64,000 bases of DNA from Scandinavium sp051650185 (GCF_051650185.1 NZ_JBOFIN010000094.1:62001-126000); one strand, 5' to 3'; shown: positions 15,499 to 24,882, numbered from the stretch's first letter. Notes: generated by a model from the letters alone, not told the origin. A program made the numbers and translations.

Positions 15499-17871
15499 TT
15501 ACTGCTTATCAGGCAACGCGTAAGCGATGATGTAATCGCCCCGGTCTGGCGACTGACGTGCGCCACCTGCGTTGATGATGATGTACTGCTTACCGGTTTT
15601 CGGTGACACATAAGTCATCGGGCCGGACTGGCTTCCCACCGGCAGGCGGGATTTCCAGATTTCCTTACCGTTCGCGGTATCGAACGCGCGCAGATAGAAA
15701 TCCTGCGTGCCCGCAAAGAACAGCAGGCCAGACTGCGTGGAGAGCGATGCCCCAAGCGTTGGCATCCCGATTGGGATTGGCATATGCATCCGAATACCCA
15801 GTGGGCCCGTATCTTCTACGGTGCCTACCGGAACCTGCCACACCAGCTTCCCTGATTTCAGATCAACGGCAGACATCGTACCAAACGGCGGCTTCTGGCA
15901 AGGAATGCCCAGCGGTGACAGGAAGCGTTCGCGCATCGCACCAAACGGCGTACCGTCCATCGGCACGATACCCATCTCAATGCCGCTGGCGTTTTTCGCT
16001 ACGTTTTCACGCGGGACCATATAGTTCGCCAGCCCCAGACGCATGTCGTTGACGAACATCAGGCTGTTGTTCGGGTCAATCGATACGCTGCCCCAGTTCA
16101 TGCCACCCAACGATCCCGGGAATTGCAGGGAGCGGTCGAGACTTGGCGGAGTGAAGATCCCCTGATGGCGCATCTCTTTAAACTGGATGCGGCACAGCAG
16201 CAGGTCAATCGGCGTCGCGCCCCACATATCAGACTCTTTCAGTGTTTGGTTGCCAATCATCGGCATCCCTACGGAATAGGGCTGAGTGGGGGAGTAGCGC
16301 TCACCCTTGATGTTTCCGGCCGGAACAGGGCGCTCTTCCACTTTTGCGACCGGTTTACCCGTTTCGCGGTTGAGCATGAAAATCATGCCCTGTTTCGAGG
16401 TCTGCACCAGCACTGGCGTGGTGCCGCCTTTGCCGTCAGGCAAGTCGTACAGCAGCGGCTGAGAAGGCAGATCGAAATCCCACAAATCGTGGTGAGTGGT
16501 CTGGAAATGCCAGCGAACCTGGCCGCTGGTGGCGTCTACGGCCACAATCGATGAGCTGTATTTATCATCCAGCGCAGTACGTTCCCCGGCAAAGAAATCT
16601 GGCGTGGCGTTACCGGTTGGCAGATAAATCAGATTCAGCTTCGCGTCGTAGGACATCGCCGACCAGACGTTTGGCGTACCGCGGGTGTAGGTGGAGCCTG
16701 CGGGTGGCTCACCGGTCAATGCCGGATTGCCCGGGTCCCAGGCCCACGCCAGTTTCCCGGTATGAACATCGTAAGCGCGAACCACGCCAGGAGGCTCGCC
16801 AGTGGAGAAGTTATCTGCCACGCGCCCACCAACAACCACGAGGTTACCCGCGACCAGCGGGGTCGAGGTTTGCTGGTAGTAACCCGGTTTGATATCCCCC
16901 ATGCCGACGCTGAGATCGACCACTCCGTTGGTGCCGAAATCCGCACACGGTTTACCGGTCTCAGCATCAATCGCAATCAGGCGCGCATCTGTGGTTGGCA
17001 GGAACAGACGGCGAGCGCACATCGTAGGTTGTGCCGAAGAGGTAGGTGCTACGGCGGTCTGGTTATCTTCGAAATAACCGAGCCCACGGCAACGCTGCCA
17101 GTTTGGCGCGGTGGCTTTAGAGTCATAGCGCCATTTTTCTTTGCCGGAGTCGACATCCAGCGCCAGCACTTTACTGTAAGGCGTGCAGACGAACAGCGTA
17201 TCGCCAACCTGAAGCGGGGTATTCTGATCTTCCGCGCCTGAGCCATTGCTCTGCGGAATATCTCCGGTGTGCGCGGTCCAGGCGACCTGAAGCTGATTCA
17301 CATTCTGCTTATTGATCTGATCCAGTGCCGCAAAACGATCGCCATGGGTGGTGTTCCCCCAGTGCTCCCAGTTTTTCTGCGCTTCACCCGGAGCGACGGG
17401 TTTCACCGGCACGGGTTCGTCGGCACTGACCAGCGTTTGGGTATGGAACATGCCACCAGCGCTAACCAGCAACACCACGGCAATCACCGCCGCCAGGCTA
17501 AAAGCAGGGGCTTTACGCGTGTTTTGTGCAGAAAGGAAGGGCCAGACGAGGGCCGAAAGGAAAGCCAGCACGCCGAAGGTGAACAAACGAGAAAACAGCG
17601 GCCAGAAATCCCAGCCTGCATCGCTGATGGCCCAGATGATGGACGCCACAAACGCGATGGCATACAGCAAGATCCCGCCACGACGATTTCTGCCGATAAG
17701 CCAGGCGCTGATCAGCATCACCAGACCCATCATGCCGAAGTACCAACTGCCACCGACGCTTGCGAGCTTAACGCCCAGCCCGCCGACTGCCAGCCCGATG
17801 AGTGCCATCAATATCACTAAAAGCCACTTGAGGATCCCTGGGAATCCTTGTGGCGTACTGCCCGTTACCAT
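15499..17871 (-). CDS. Membrane-bound PQQ-dependent dehydrogenase, glucose/quinate/shikimate family
   Basis: Quinoprotein of 790 residues. Five membrane helices in the first about 140 residues anchor an eight-bladed propeller in the periplasm, which passes electrons to ubiquinone. Both PQQ signatures are present: NWEHWGN..RFAALDQINKQN near residue 165 and WSAMSYDAKLNLIYLPTG. HHDLWDFDLPSQP contains the catalytic Asp region. It is only moderately similar to E. coli Gcd (796 aa). Where Gcd has GGH (His775, next to PQQ) this protein has GGA, so the substrate may be quinate or shikimate rather than glucose. An MHS transporter is divergent and pca genes lie 7 kb away. Confidence 0.88.
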   Translation of the reverse strand: MVTGSTPQGFPGILKWLLVILMALIGLAVGGLGVKLASVGGSWYFGMMGLVMLISAWLIGRNRRGGILLYAIAFVASIIWAISDAGWDFWPLFSRLFTFGVLAFLSALVWPFLSAQNTRKAPAFSLAAVIAVVLLVSAGGMFHTQTLVSADEPVPVKPVAPGEAQKNWEHWGNTTHGDRFAALDQINKQNVNQLQVAWTAHTGDIPQSNGSGAEDQNTPLQVGDTLFVCTPYSKVLALDVDSGKEKWRYDSKATAPNWQRCRGLGYFEDNQTAVAPTSSAQPTMCARRLFLPTTDARLIAIDAETGKPCADFGTNGVVDLSVGMGDIKPGYYQQTSTPLVAGNLVVVGGRVADNFSTGEPPGVVRAYDVHTGKLAWAWDPGNPALTGEPPAGSTYTRGTPNVWSAMSYDAKLNLIYLPTGNATPDFFAGERTALDDKYSSSIVAVDATSGQVRWHFQTTHHDLWDFDLPSQPLLYDLPDGKGGTTPVLVQTSKQGMIFMLNRETGKPVAKVEERPVPAGNIKGERYSPTQPYSVGMPMIGNQTLKESDMWGATPIDLLLCRIQFKEMRHQGIFTPPSLDRSLQFPGSLGGMNWGSVSIDPNNSLMFVNDMRLGLANYMVPRENVAKNASGIEMGIVPMDGTPFGAMRERFLSPLGIPCQKPPFGTMSAVDLKSGKLVWQVPVGTVEDTGPLGIRMHMPIPIGMPTLGASLSTQSGLLFFAGTQDFYLRAFDTANGKEIWKSRLPVGSQSGPMTYVSPKTGKQYIIINAGGARQSPDRGDYIIAYALPDKQ

Positions 17872-18254
17872 GTCTGTCTCCTTAACGCGGCCTTTGTCCG
17901 AAATGAACCAGATGAATCATTTATTCTGAGAAAGGCCAATGGATCGCGTTTTTTTAAGCTTTAAATCGCTTTAAAGATACGCAACGAAATATTGTGTGAA
18001 CCATTTGGTTAATTGGCAGCATGATAGAACTGTTAAATTGCATTGCGCAATTGTTAATAAATAATTTCGCATTATTTGTTTACTCAATAGATGAACGTCG
18101 TATCCCTCAGACTGACGCGGACTAAACTGTGATCGGGCGGGAGTAATTCAGTGTCGACACGGATCGAGCTCACATTTTGCCGTAGGAAAAGTGGGCGTAA
18201 TTTCCTCATCGTGATTAATACTATATCTATAATAGAAACGCAGAAGGGGCGGCG
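17872..18254. other. Divergent promoter region, PQQ dehydrogenase / MHS transporter
   Basis: 383 bp of AT-rich sequence with no supportable gene. It separates two divergent genes and should hold both promoters. No operator could be assigned. Confidence 0.6.
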
Positions 18255-19574
18255 ATGAATAAGGCACAAACTCTGGAGAGCGTGTCGGCTCCGGCTGACA
18301 TCCCTGTGGCGCGAAAGTTGCGCAAAGTATTGCTGGCTACCGGCGTAGGGCATTTTGTTGAGTGGTTTGACTTCGGTCTGTACGGCACGCTGGCGGCGAT
18401 TATCGGTTTGCAGTTCTTTCATGCCGACAGCCCGGGCGTGGCGTTGCTATCTTCGTTTGCTGTCTTTGGCGCGGGTTTTATTATGCGTCCTCTGGGTGGG
18501 CTGTACTTTGGGTCGCTCGGGGATCGGGTTGGGCGGCAAAAAGTGCTGGCAACCGTCATACTGCTGACTTCAGGCGCCACGTTTGTGATGGGGTTGCTGC
18601 CGACCTATTCGCAAATTGGCGTCACGGCGACTGTGTTGCTGGTGGTGACTCGTCTGGTTCAGGGTTTTGCCGCAGGGGGTGAAAGCTCCGGGGCGACAAC
18701 TTATCTGGCGGAATATGCCCCCAATGATAAGCGCGGCTATTTTACCTGCTGGATTGATAACTTCGGCTTTATGGCGTTTGTCGCCGGGTCAGGGCTGGTT
18801 TTTCTGCTAACGGCTTCACTCGGTGAAACGGCAATGAATGACTGGGGCTGGCGCATTCCGTTTCTCATTGCCGGGCCGCTGGGTTGGGTAGGATTGTATC
18901 TTCGCCAGCACCTTGAAGATTCCCCCGAATACAAAGCGGTAGCGCAAAGCGGCAAAACTGAAAGTGCGCCTTTGCGTGCAGCCGTCACCAAAGCGTGGCC
19001 TGCATTATTGTTTTGCGTCGGATTTGTTGTCCTGAAAGCCGTGGGGCACTGGACGCTGCAAACTTTCATGCCCGGTTATCTCTCCACCGAACTGCATTTT
19101 TCGAAGCTGGATTCCTACGCGATAACGACGGTTGGGCTGTTTGGCATTGCGGTGCTGGTGCCTTTTATGGGGTATCTGTCCGATCGCTTTGGCCGTAAGC
19201 CGCTGATGCTGGCAGGTTGTGCAGGATTTATACTTTTCAGCTATCCGGCGATGATGGTCATGGCCCAGGGTAATTTTCTCTCCGCAGTGCTGGCAATGTT
19301 GTTACTGGGCGCTTTTATTGCAGCATTCGATGGCGCATGCAGCGCAGCGATGGCTGAACTGTTCCCAACCAGCGTGCGTTACGGTGGATTGTCTATTGCT
19401 TATAATTTTGCCGTCGCTTTCTTTGGCGGGATCACGCCGTGGTTCTCGGTATGGCTAATCGGCGCGACGGGCGACAAATTTTCACCGGCTTACTACGTGA
19501 TGGGAGCGGCGCTGGTCACCTTCCTGACCGTGCTGAAAGCGAAAGAGACGGCGGGCAAACCGCTACGGCGATAA
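18255..19574 (+). CDS. MFS transporter, metabolite:H+ symporter (MHS) family
   Basis: Inner-membrane transporter of 439 residues with 12 membrane segments. MHS-family marks are VEWFDFGLYGTLA in the first segment, FIMRPLGGLYFGSLGDRVGRQ in the second-third loop, ESSGATTYLAEYAPNDKRG and the second-half DRFGRKPLM. The family includes ShiA (shikimate), KgtP, CitA, PcaT and ProP and co-transports organic acids or osmolytes with protons. The start ATG has AGAAGGGGCGG upstream. Being divergent from a quinate/shikimate/glucose-type dehydrogenase it may import a hydroaromatic acid; that is inference. Confidence 0.85.
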   Translation: MNKAQTLESVSAPADIPVARKLRKVLLATGVGHFVEWFDFGLYGTLAAIIGLQFFHADSPGVALLSSFAVFGAGFIMRPLGGLYFGSLGDRVGRQKVLATVILLTSGATFVMGLLPTYSQIGVTATVLLVVTRLVQGFAAGGESSGATTYLAEYAPNDKRGYFTCWIDNFGFMAFVAGSGLVFLLTASLGETAMNDWGWRIPFLIAGPLGWVGLYLRQHLEDSPEYKAVAQSGKTESAPLRAAVTKAWPALLFCVGFVVLKAVGHWTLQTFMPGYLSTELHFSKLDSYAITTVGLFGIAVLVPFMGYLSDRFGRKPLMLAGCAGFILFSYPAMMVMAQGNFLSAVLAMLLLGAFIAAFDGACSAAMAELFPTSVRYGGLSIAYNFAVAFFGGITPWFSVWLIGATGDKFSPAYYVMGAALVTFLTVLKAKETAGKPLRR

Positions 19575-19665
19575 TGCTCAAATTTACGCCACTGTTGTTT
19601 TTGGTCAAAAAACAAACAGGGTTGGCTGCTATACTTATCGGGTTATCAACGTAAATGAGGATGCT

Positions 19666-19854
19666 ATGGATACCGAGTTAACCCCCGCGCAGCTTGCCGT
19701 CGAATTTCTCCGCCGCGATGCGACCGCTTTAACCCCCGCACAATACCTGAAACGCGTTAAACAGTTAGAGCTGGAATTTGCCGATCTGATGGCGCTCTCC
19801 TCGCTGGAACTGAAAGAAGAGATCGACTACGCCTGGCGCATGGGTATCCACTGA
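19666..19854 (+). CDS. Small conserved-looking hypothetical protein (62 aa)
   Basis: A short, highly charged, helical protein: LTPAQLAVEFLRRDATALTP, then QYLKRVKQLELEFADL. No signal peptide or membrane segment. The start ATG is preceded by AATGAGGATGCT, and a good terminator follows 16 bp after the stop, which together support a real gene. I do not recognise the family with certainty. It lies convergent to uspE. Confidence 0.75.
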   Translation: MDTELTPAQLAVEFLRRDATALTPAQYLKRVKQLELEFADLMALSSLELKEEIDYAWRMGIH

Positions 19855-19870
19855 TCCTTGTAGCCATAAA

Positions 19871-19900
19871 AAAGCCCGCCGGGTTTCCTCGGCGGGCTTT
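19871..19900. terminator. Bidirectional terminator before uspE
   Basis: An 11-bp perfect stem AAAGCCCGCCG / CGGCGGGCTTT with an 8-base loop, with A and T runs on either side, between the small gene and the convergent uspE. Confidence 0.9.
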
Positions 19901-19917
19901 GTTGTTTTACAGGCTAA

Positions 19918-20868
19918 TCAATCATCTTCTTCGTCATCCAGCTCAACCGGCGTCTGGTACTGATCGGGTTTGAGCGCCAGCAGGTCGCAGCGCAGGTGAT
20001 CGATAACCTGTTCCGCAGTATTGCCGAGAAACGCCGCCGACAGCCCGGTACGTCCCACGGTGCCCAGCACCACAATCCCCGCTTGCAGATGTTCGGCGAT
20101 ATCCGGAATGACTTCTTCTGGCAGGCCTTTTTCCACATGGGTCATGTTTTCGCTGATGCTGTATTTCTGACGCAGCGCTTTCATCGCCAGCAGGTGCTGG
20201 CCGCGAATGGCGTCGTTGTAGACACTCGGGTCGAAATCAGGGAGCTCAATCGCAATGTTGATGGGGGTGACCGGATAAGCGCCGACCAGATGCACTTCGG
20301 TATGGTTAATTTGGTCTGCTAACTGGAGCGTTTCACGAACCAGTTTATCGTTGAGGGCATTGTGATACTCCTCTTCGCTGGCAAGATTCACGGCCACTAT
20401 CGCTTTGCCGCCTTCCGGCCACGGCTGGTCTTTGACCATCCACACCGGGCAAGGGCATTTACGCAGCAGATGCCAGTCGGTGGGAGTGAAAATCACGGCT
20501 TCCAGTTTGTCGTGCTGGTGGGCCATCTTCAGCAGCAAGTCGTGCCCGCCGCTCATCACTTCCTGGATAATCGCTTCGAAGGGACGGTTATGCCACACGA
20601 CTTTAATGTCAATCGGCACACCCGCTTCAATATAAAACCTGGCCTGCTCGCGGATCCATGCGGTCCGCTGGCTAATGACGCCCTGACGCATCGCAGTGCG
20701 TTCGTCAGGCGACAGAAGAGTGGTCATCTCATAGGAAAAATCATAGATCGGCAAAAAGGCTTTAATGGATCCACCAATCCTTTGATGAAGGTAAACTGCT
20801 CGCCGCAATGCGGGTTGATCGTCCTGGTTAGGATCGATGGCTACCAGCATATTTTGATACTTTGCCAT
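19918..20868 (-). CDS. uspE: UspE, tandem universal stress protein
   Basis: Cytosolic stress protein of 316 residues, the length of E. coli UspE, made of two Usp domains (about 1-150 and 155-305). Recognisable blocks are VAIDPNQDDQPALRRAV at the start, FTPTDWHLLRKCPCPVWMV in domain 1, and VVLGTVGRTGLSAAFLGNTA with EQVIDHLRCDLLALKP in domain 2. The start MAKYQNML aligns with E. coli MAMYQNML and has AAGGAGACCCTGT upstream, so nine codons of the longest frame are excluded. Its neighbour fnr is the same as in E. coli. Confidence 0.97.
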   Translation of the reverse strand: MAKYQNMLVAIDPNQDDQPALRRAVYLHQRIGGSIKAFLPIYDFSYEMTTLLSPDERTAMRQGVISQRTAWIREQARFYIEAGVPIDIKVVWHNRPFEAIIQEVMSGGHDLLLKMAHQHDKLEAVIFTPTDWHLLRKCPCPVWMVKDQPWPEGGKAIVAVNLASEEEYHNALNDKLVRETLQLADQINHTEVHLVGAYPVTPINIAIELPDFDPSVYNDAIRGQHLLAMKALRQKYSISENMTHVEKGLPEEVIPDIAEHLQAGIVVLGTVGRTGLSAAFLGNTAEQVIDHLRCDLLALKPDQYQTPVELDDEEDD

Positions 20869-21005
20869 ACAGGGTCTCCTTACAACTGTCACCACAGTCT
20901 GTAAATAAAAGATAACCCATCCGGAGTGATTGAAACAGGGAATAACCTTCGCCAGATCAATAAATCACAAAAATTTAGCGACCTGGCGGAAGGAAAAAGC
21001 AGGGG

Positions 21006-21758
21006 TCAGGCGACGTTACGGGCCTGACCGGCGAGAACAGACAGCGCATCGCTGTTTTCGATAGTGATGTATTTGCCTTTTACCGCCAGCATGCCGCTTT
21101 TCTGGAAACGACCCAGCAGACGGCTGATGGTTTCTACGGTCAGGCCGAGGTAGTTACCGATATCACCACGCGTCATGGTCAGACGGAATTCACGAGGCGA
21201 GAAACCGCGCTGTGCAAAACGGCGGGAGAGGTTATAGATAAACGCCGCCAGGCGCTCTTCCGCATTTTTCTTGGACAGCAGCAGGATCATGTCCTGGTCG
21301 CCTTTAATTTCGCCGCTCATCAGACGCATCATCTGCTGACGCAGATTGGGCATCTTGCCGGAGAGGTCATCCAGCGTTTCGAACGGGATTTCACAGACCA
21401 TGGAGGTTTCCAGCGCTTGCGCGAAGCTCGGGTGATGACCCGTGCCGATGGCATCAAAGCCGACTAAATCGCCCGCCAGATGGAAGCCGGTGATCTGCTC
21501 GTCGCCTTGTTCTGTGATGGTATAGCTCTTGATCGTCCCGGAGCGAATGGCATACAGAGATTTTAGCTCATCGCCTGCTTTGAACAGGGTCTGGCCTTTC
21601 TGAATCGGCTTTTTACGTTCGATAATATTATCAAGCTGATCAAGCTCATGCTCATTCAGCGTGAACGGGATACAGAGCTGGCTGATGCTGCAATCCTGGC
21701 AGTGGATAGCACAACCGCCAGACTGAATGCGTCGTATAATTCGCTTTTCCGGGATCAT
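21006..21758 (-). CDS. fnr: FNR, oxygen-sensing global regulator
   Basis: CRP/FNR-family regulator of 250 residues, nearly identical to E. coli FNR. It binds a [4Fe-4S] cluster without oxygen, dimerises and controls respiratory genes. The cluster ligands Cys20, Cys23, Cys29 (CQDCSISQLC) and Cys122 (SMVCEIPF) are present. The cyclic-nucleotide-type barrel is followed by the dimer helix and the recognition helix TVETISRLLGRFQ, whose E..SR contacts the TTGAT half-site. An FNR site overlaps its own promoter. Confidence 0.98.
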   Translation of the reverse strand: MIPEKRIIRRIQSGGCAIHCQDCSISQLCIPFTLNEHELDQLDNIIERKKPIQKGQTLFKAGDELKSLYAIRSGTIKSYTITEQGDEQITGFHLAGDLVGFDAIGTGHHPSFAQALETSMVCEIPFETLDDLSGKMPNLRQQMMRLMSGEIKGDQDMILLLSKKNAEERLAAFIYNLSRRFAQRGFSPREFRLTMTRGDIGNYLGLTVETISRLLGRFQKSGMLAVKGKYITIENSDALSVLAGQARNVA

Positions 21759-21777
21759 AGATATGCTCGAGCTTTAA

Positions 21778-21791
21778 TTGATATTGGTCAA
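21778..21791 (-). promoter_or_regulatory. FNR box in the fnr promoter
   Basis: TTGAT-ATTG-GTCAA differs in one base from the FNR consensus TTGAT-N4-ATCAA. It lies 19 bp upstream of the fnr start codon, which fits the known negative autoregulation of fnr. Confidence 0.85.
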
Positions 21792-21951
21792 TTTTAACAT
21801 CTTTTTGGTGAGCAAGTAAGTCTCGAAAACTCGAATCACGCAATATTAGCAAGGGAAATGAAGAGGTACATCTATCTGACTGATATCCCTAAGGTAAATT
21901 GACGGAGTTCGAGCGTAAAACTGTCTAATATTTCCAATATGGCACGGATCA

Positions 21952-22467
21952 TCAAAGCAAAAGGTAGCCTTCGTGGCGCAGCAGCCACTCTTTTCGCTGC
22001 ACGCCTCCGGCATAACCGGTCATGGTGCCATTGCTGCCGATAACACGGTGGCAGGGAACCACCACGCTGACCGGATTCGAACCATTTGCCGCACCAACGG
22101 CACGGGCGGCACCAGGACGACCAAGCGCCTGGGCAAGCTGGCCATAGTGCATCACCTGTCCGCAGGGAATAGAACGCAGTGCCTTCCACACTTCACGCTG
22201 AAAAGGCGTGCCGGCGGTTTCACTCGGCAAGGTATCAATCACGCTGAGATCGCCTTCAAAGTAGGCTTTCATCTTATCGCTCAGGCCGTCCGGATTGCTG
22301 GCCGCGACGCGCTGATAACCTTCGCTGCGATAATGAAGATCCAGCAATTGCACCATTCTGTCGCTGTGTTCTTCCCACTCGACGGCACGCAGACGGAATT
22401 GTTCGTCGCACAGAAGCCACAAGGGGCCGAGTGGGGTGATAATTTTGTCTTCCAGCAGTGTCAGCAT
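21952..22467 (-). CDS. ogt: Ogt, O6-alkylguanine-DNA alkyltransferase
   Basis: Suicide DNA-repair protein of 171 residues that transfers O6-alkyl or O4-alkyl groups to its own cysteine. The acceptor site VVPCHRVIG and the following NGTMTGYAGG are present, and GRPGAARAVGAANGSNP contains the arginine finger and helix-turn-helix region. Sequence and length follow E. coli Ogt. The ATG at 22467 has AAGGAAGCG upstream; a GTG one codon earlier is the alternative. The neighbour fnr is the same as in E. coli. Confidence 0.97.
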   Translation of the reverse strand: MLTLLEDKIITPLGPLWLLCDEQFRLRAVEWEEHSDRMVQLLDLHYRSEGYQRVAASNPDGLSDKMKAYFEGDLSVIDTLPSETAGTPFQREVWKALRSIPCGQVMHYGQLAQALGRPGAARAVGAANGSNPVSVVVPCHRVIGSNGTMTGYAGGVQRKEWLLRHEGYLLL

Positions 22468-23358
22468 CACGCTTCCTTTATTACGGGGGAAAGCCTACAA
22501 CATACCACGCCGTCTCTTTTCGCTTAACTCGTATCTTGCTGTCGTGTTAGCGCTTTGCGTTGAGGGTGGGGCTGTTACAAACGTGTAAAGTTAGAGTGAT
22601 GAAAGCGGCGGTAATAGTGGACTGAACACAAAGCAATACTTTTTAATCTTTGCTGTTTTTTCTCATTATTCCCGCTCCATCAAGAGCGGCATGGCATTTC
22701 CAATAATGAGAGGCTGGCACCTGGAATGATATATTTTCTGGGAAGACCATTGGCCAATAACGTGTGGCGGCTGATTATATTCTTAGTGAATATATTTCAT
22801 GAAAGTAATGCAATTATGCGCAGTGATGTTTACGTTCCGTACTCCCATTGCTCGCTAACTGGAGGGCGAGCACACCTGAGCTTCAGCGTATACCATGTAT
22901 TTCAAAGTCATCCATTAGAAGCGTTGCAGTATTGAAAGTAGCAAAACGGGGAATGAACATGGGCGGGTAATTATTTCAAAGGCAATTATTTTTTACGGAT
23001 AAAAAACAGGATCTGTCGACATCCGCCAGATCCCGCAGTATACACAGCAATATTTCCGTAACGTCGTCCCACATTTTACTCCCCCATGCAGGTAATACAG
23101 TTATAGCGAATTTATATTTAATTACCAGCACTTTTCAGTGATGGATTTCACGATTTTTTAACATTGATGTTTCATGTTATCTGCCATTAATTCTAGTTAA
23201 GTAACGGTTAACTCTTTTTAATTTCCCGCCAGGTTAAAAAACAGTCAATGATATATTCTTTCAGCAAACAGTTTCCAATAAACCAAAACGCATTGAGCGC
23301 GAGGCAGGGCGCGGCTATAGTACGTTTTCAGTAGACGCCGTAGCGGGAGGAGGTAAAG
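22468..23358. other. Long intergenic region between ogt and smrA
   Basis: About 890 bp with no supportable gene. In E. coli the abg operon lies between these genes, so this may be what is left after its absence. It is AT-rich and has a small hairpin (CCGCTC-N6-GAGCGG near 22674-22691) without a U run. A 69-codon frame at 22726-22935 is not convincing. smrA has a good ribosome-binding site (GGGAGGAGG). Confidence 0.6.
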
Positions 23359-23922
23359 ATGAACCCTGACGACAAATCGCTGTTTCTTGACGCCATGGAG
23401 GATGTCCAGCCCCTCAAACAGCCTGTGAATGTGCACTGGCAGCCCCATCGTAATACCAAAGCGCCAAAGCCTGTCGATACGCTGCAACTCGACAACTTCC
23501 TCACAACGGGTTTTCTCGATATCGTGCCGCTGGGCACACCGCTTGACTATAAGCGGGAAGGCTTGCAAAACGGGGTACTTGATAAGCTGCGGCTTGGCAA
23601 ATACAGCCAGCAAGCGAGTCTGACGCTGATTGGTCAATCTGTTGAGCAAAGTCGTCAGATGCTGTTTGCCTTCATTCACCAGGCGCACCAGGACGGGCTG
23701 CGAAATGTGCTGATCATTCATGGCAAGGGCAAAGCCGATAATTCTCACGCGAACATTATTCGTAGCTATCTGGCGCGTTGGCTGACTGAATTTGATGACG
23801 TGCAGGCGTTCTGTAGCGCGCTACCGCACCATGGCGGCAGCGGCGCTTGTTACGTGGCGCTGAAAAAATCGGAGCAGGCCAAACTGGAAAACTGGGAACG
23901 CCACGCCAAACGCAGCCGCTAG
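23359..23922 (+). CDS. smrA: SmrA (YdaL), Smr-domain DNA endonuclease
   Basis: Protein of 187 residues, the same length as E. coli SmrA. The N-terminal stretch MNPDDKSLFLDAMEDVQPLK is conserved and the Smr domain occupies about residues 80-175, with LIIHGKG (the family's HGKG motif) and LPHHGGSGACYVALKK. E. coli SmrA has DNA-nicking activity in vitro; the cellular role is unclear. It is convergent with, and overlaps by 4 bp, the regulator that follows. Confidence 0.95.
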   Translation: MNPDDKSLFLDAMEDVQPLKQPVNVHWQPHRNTKAPKPVDTLQLDNFLTTGFLDIVPLGTPLDYKREGLQNGVLDKLRLGKYSQQASLTLIGQSVEQSRQMLFAFIHQAHQDGLRNVLIIHGKGKADNSHANIIRSYLARWLTEFDDVQAFCSALPHHGGSGACYVALKKSEQAKLENWERHAKRSR

Positions 23923-24725
23923 CGCAGCAGTAACGTCAGCTCTTTTGCCGCTTTTTGCAGTTCCGGCAGCACGCGCTCAACCATTTCCTGGGCCGACATC
24001 TGCCCCGCATGTACGCCAACGTTCAGCGCCGCAACATTATGCCCCTGTGGGTTGAACAGCGGCACGGCAAGCGATCGTAAGCCCATCTCCAGTTCCTGAT
24101 CGTTAAGCGCGTAGCCTTGTTGACGCACGCGCTTCAGCTCTGTACGCAGCTTGCTCACCGAATCTACTGTCTGCGGCGTATAGCGAATCATCGTTACTCG
24201 CGCCAGCATATCGTTCAGTTTCTCTTCCGGTTGATGGCTCAACAAAACCCGCCCCATCGATGTCGCCCAGGCGGGCAGGCGGCTGCCGATATCCAGATCG
24301 ATAGTCATGATCCGCGAACTGGAGGCGCGGGCGATATAGAGAATATCGTCGCCGTCGAGCGTCGCAATCGAGCAGGACTCATTGAGCATTTCGCTCAGAT
24401 GCTTCAGTACCGGCTGCGCCGAGCGGGCGAGCGGCGTGGACGCCAGCCAGGCGTGACCCAGCGACAAAATGCGTGGCCGCAACTGGAAGTTTTTCCCGTC
24501 CTCCGCATAGACGAACCCGAGCTTGCCCAGCGTATACAGGCAGCGACGAACAGCCGCGCGCGGGATACCGGTTTTCTGGCTGATTTGTGAAATCGACAGC
24601 ACCGGGCGCTGTGGGGTAAAGGCCTGAATCACCTCCAGCCCTCGTGCAAGCGAAGCCATAAAGTTGGGATCGCCCTTAAACGGATCGCTCTCTCCGCTCA
24701 GGAGATCGTCGGGATGTTTGGTCAT
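23919..24725 (-). CDS. pcaR: IclR-family regulator of the pca operon (PcaR/PcaU-like)
   Basis: Transcription factor of 268 residues from the ATG at MTKHPDD, which has GGAGGC 6 bases upstream; the longer frame would run across the operators. It has an N-terminal winged helix (SISQISQKTGIPRAAVRRCLYTLGKLGFV, about residues 44-73) and a C-terminal IclR effector domain with ATLDGDDILYIAR, ALNDQELEMGLRSLAVPLF and AALNVGVHAGQ. PcaR/PcaU proteins respond to beta-ketoadipate or protocatechuate. It is divergent from pcaI and four 15-bp palindromes lie between them. Confidence 0.9.
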   Translation of the reverse strand: MTKHPDDLLSGESDPFKGDPNFMASLARGLEVIQAFTPQRPVLSISQISQKTGIPRAAVRRCLYTLGKLGFVYAEDGKNFQLRPRILSLGHAWLASTPLARSAQPVLKHLSEMLNESCSIATLDGDDILYIARASSSRIMTIDLDIGSRLPAWATSMGRVLLSHQPEEKLNDMLARVTMIRYTPQTVDSVSKLRTELKRVRQQGYALNDQELEMGLRSLAVPLFNPQGHNVAALNVGVHAGQMSAQEMVERVLPELQKAAKELTLLLR

Positions 24726-24767
24726 GTTTTTGCCTCCGATCACAGTTTGAAAGCAAAGATACAGGAT

Positions 24768-24866
24768 GTTCGATAATCGCACCATATTTCGATTATCGCC
24801 CTTGACCGACACCGTTAAGCGGGTCACATTTTGTGCGAACAACGCATAAAAGTGCGATAACCGCAC
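24768..24866. promoter_or_regulatory. Four-copy PcaR-type operator array
   Basis: Four 15-bp near-palindromes lie between pcaR and pcaI: GTTCGATAATCGCAC (24768-24782), TTTCGATTATCGCCC (24787-24801), GTGCGAACAACGCAT (24833-24847) and GTGCGATAACCGCAC (24852-24866). They form two pairs, each with the same 19-bp start-to-start spacing. The first copy looks the same, as far as I recall, as the operator described for PcaR in Pseudomonas putida. One pair lies next to each gene's promoter, suggesting control of both. Confidence 0.75.
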
Positions 24867-24882
24867 AACAAGGAGCGACCTG

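Noticed and set aside
22726..22935. 69-codon open frame in the ogt-smrA gap
   Set aside because: No convincing ribosome-binding site, no recognisable domain, and AT-rich sequence where chance frames are common.
22500..23350. Search for a small RNA gene such as fnrS near fnr
   Set aside because: No match to the remembered FnrS sequence, and no promoter plus terminator pair was found in the gap.
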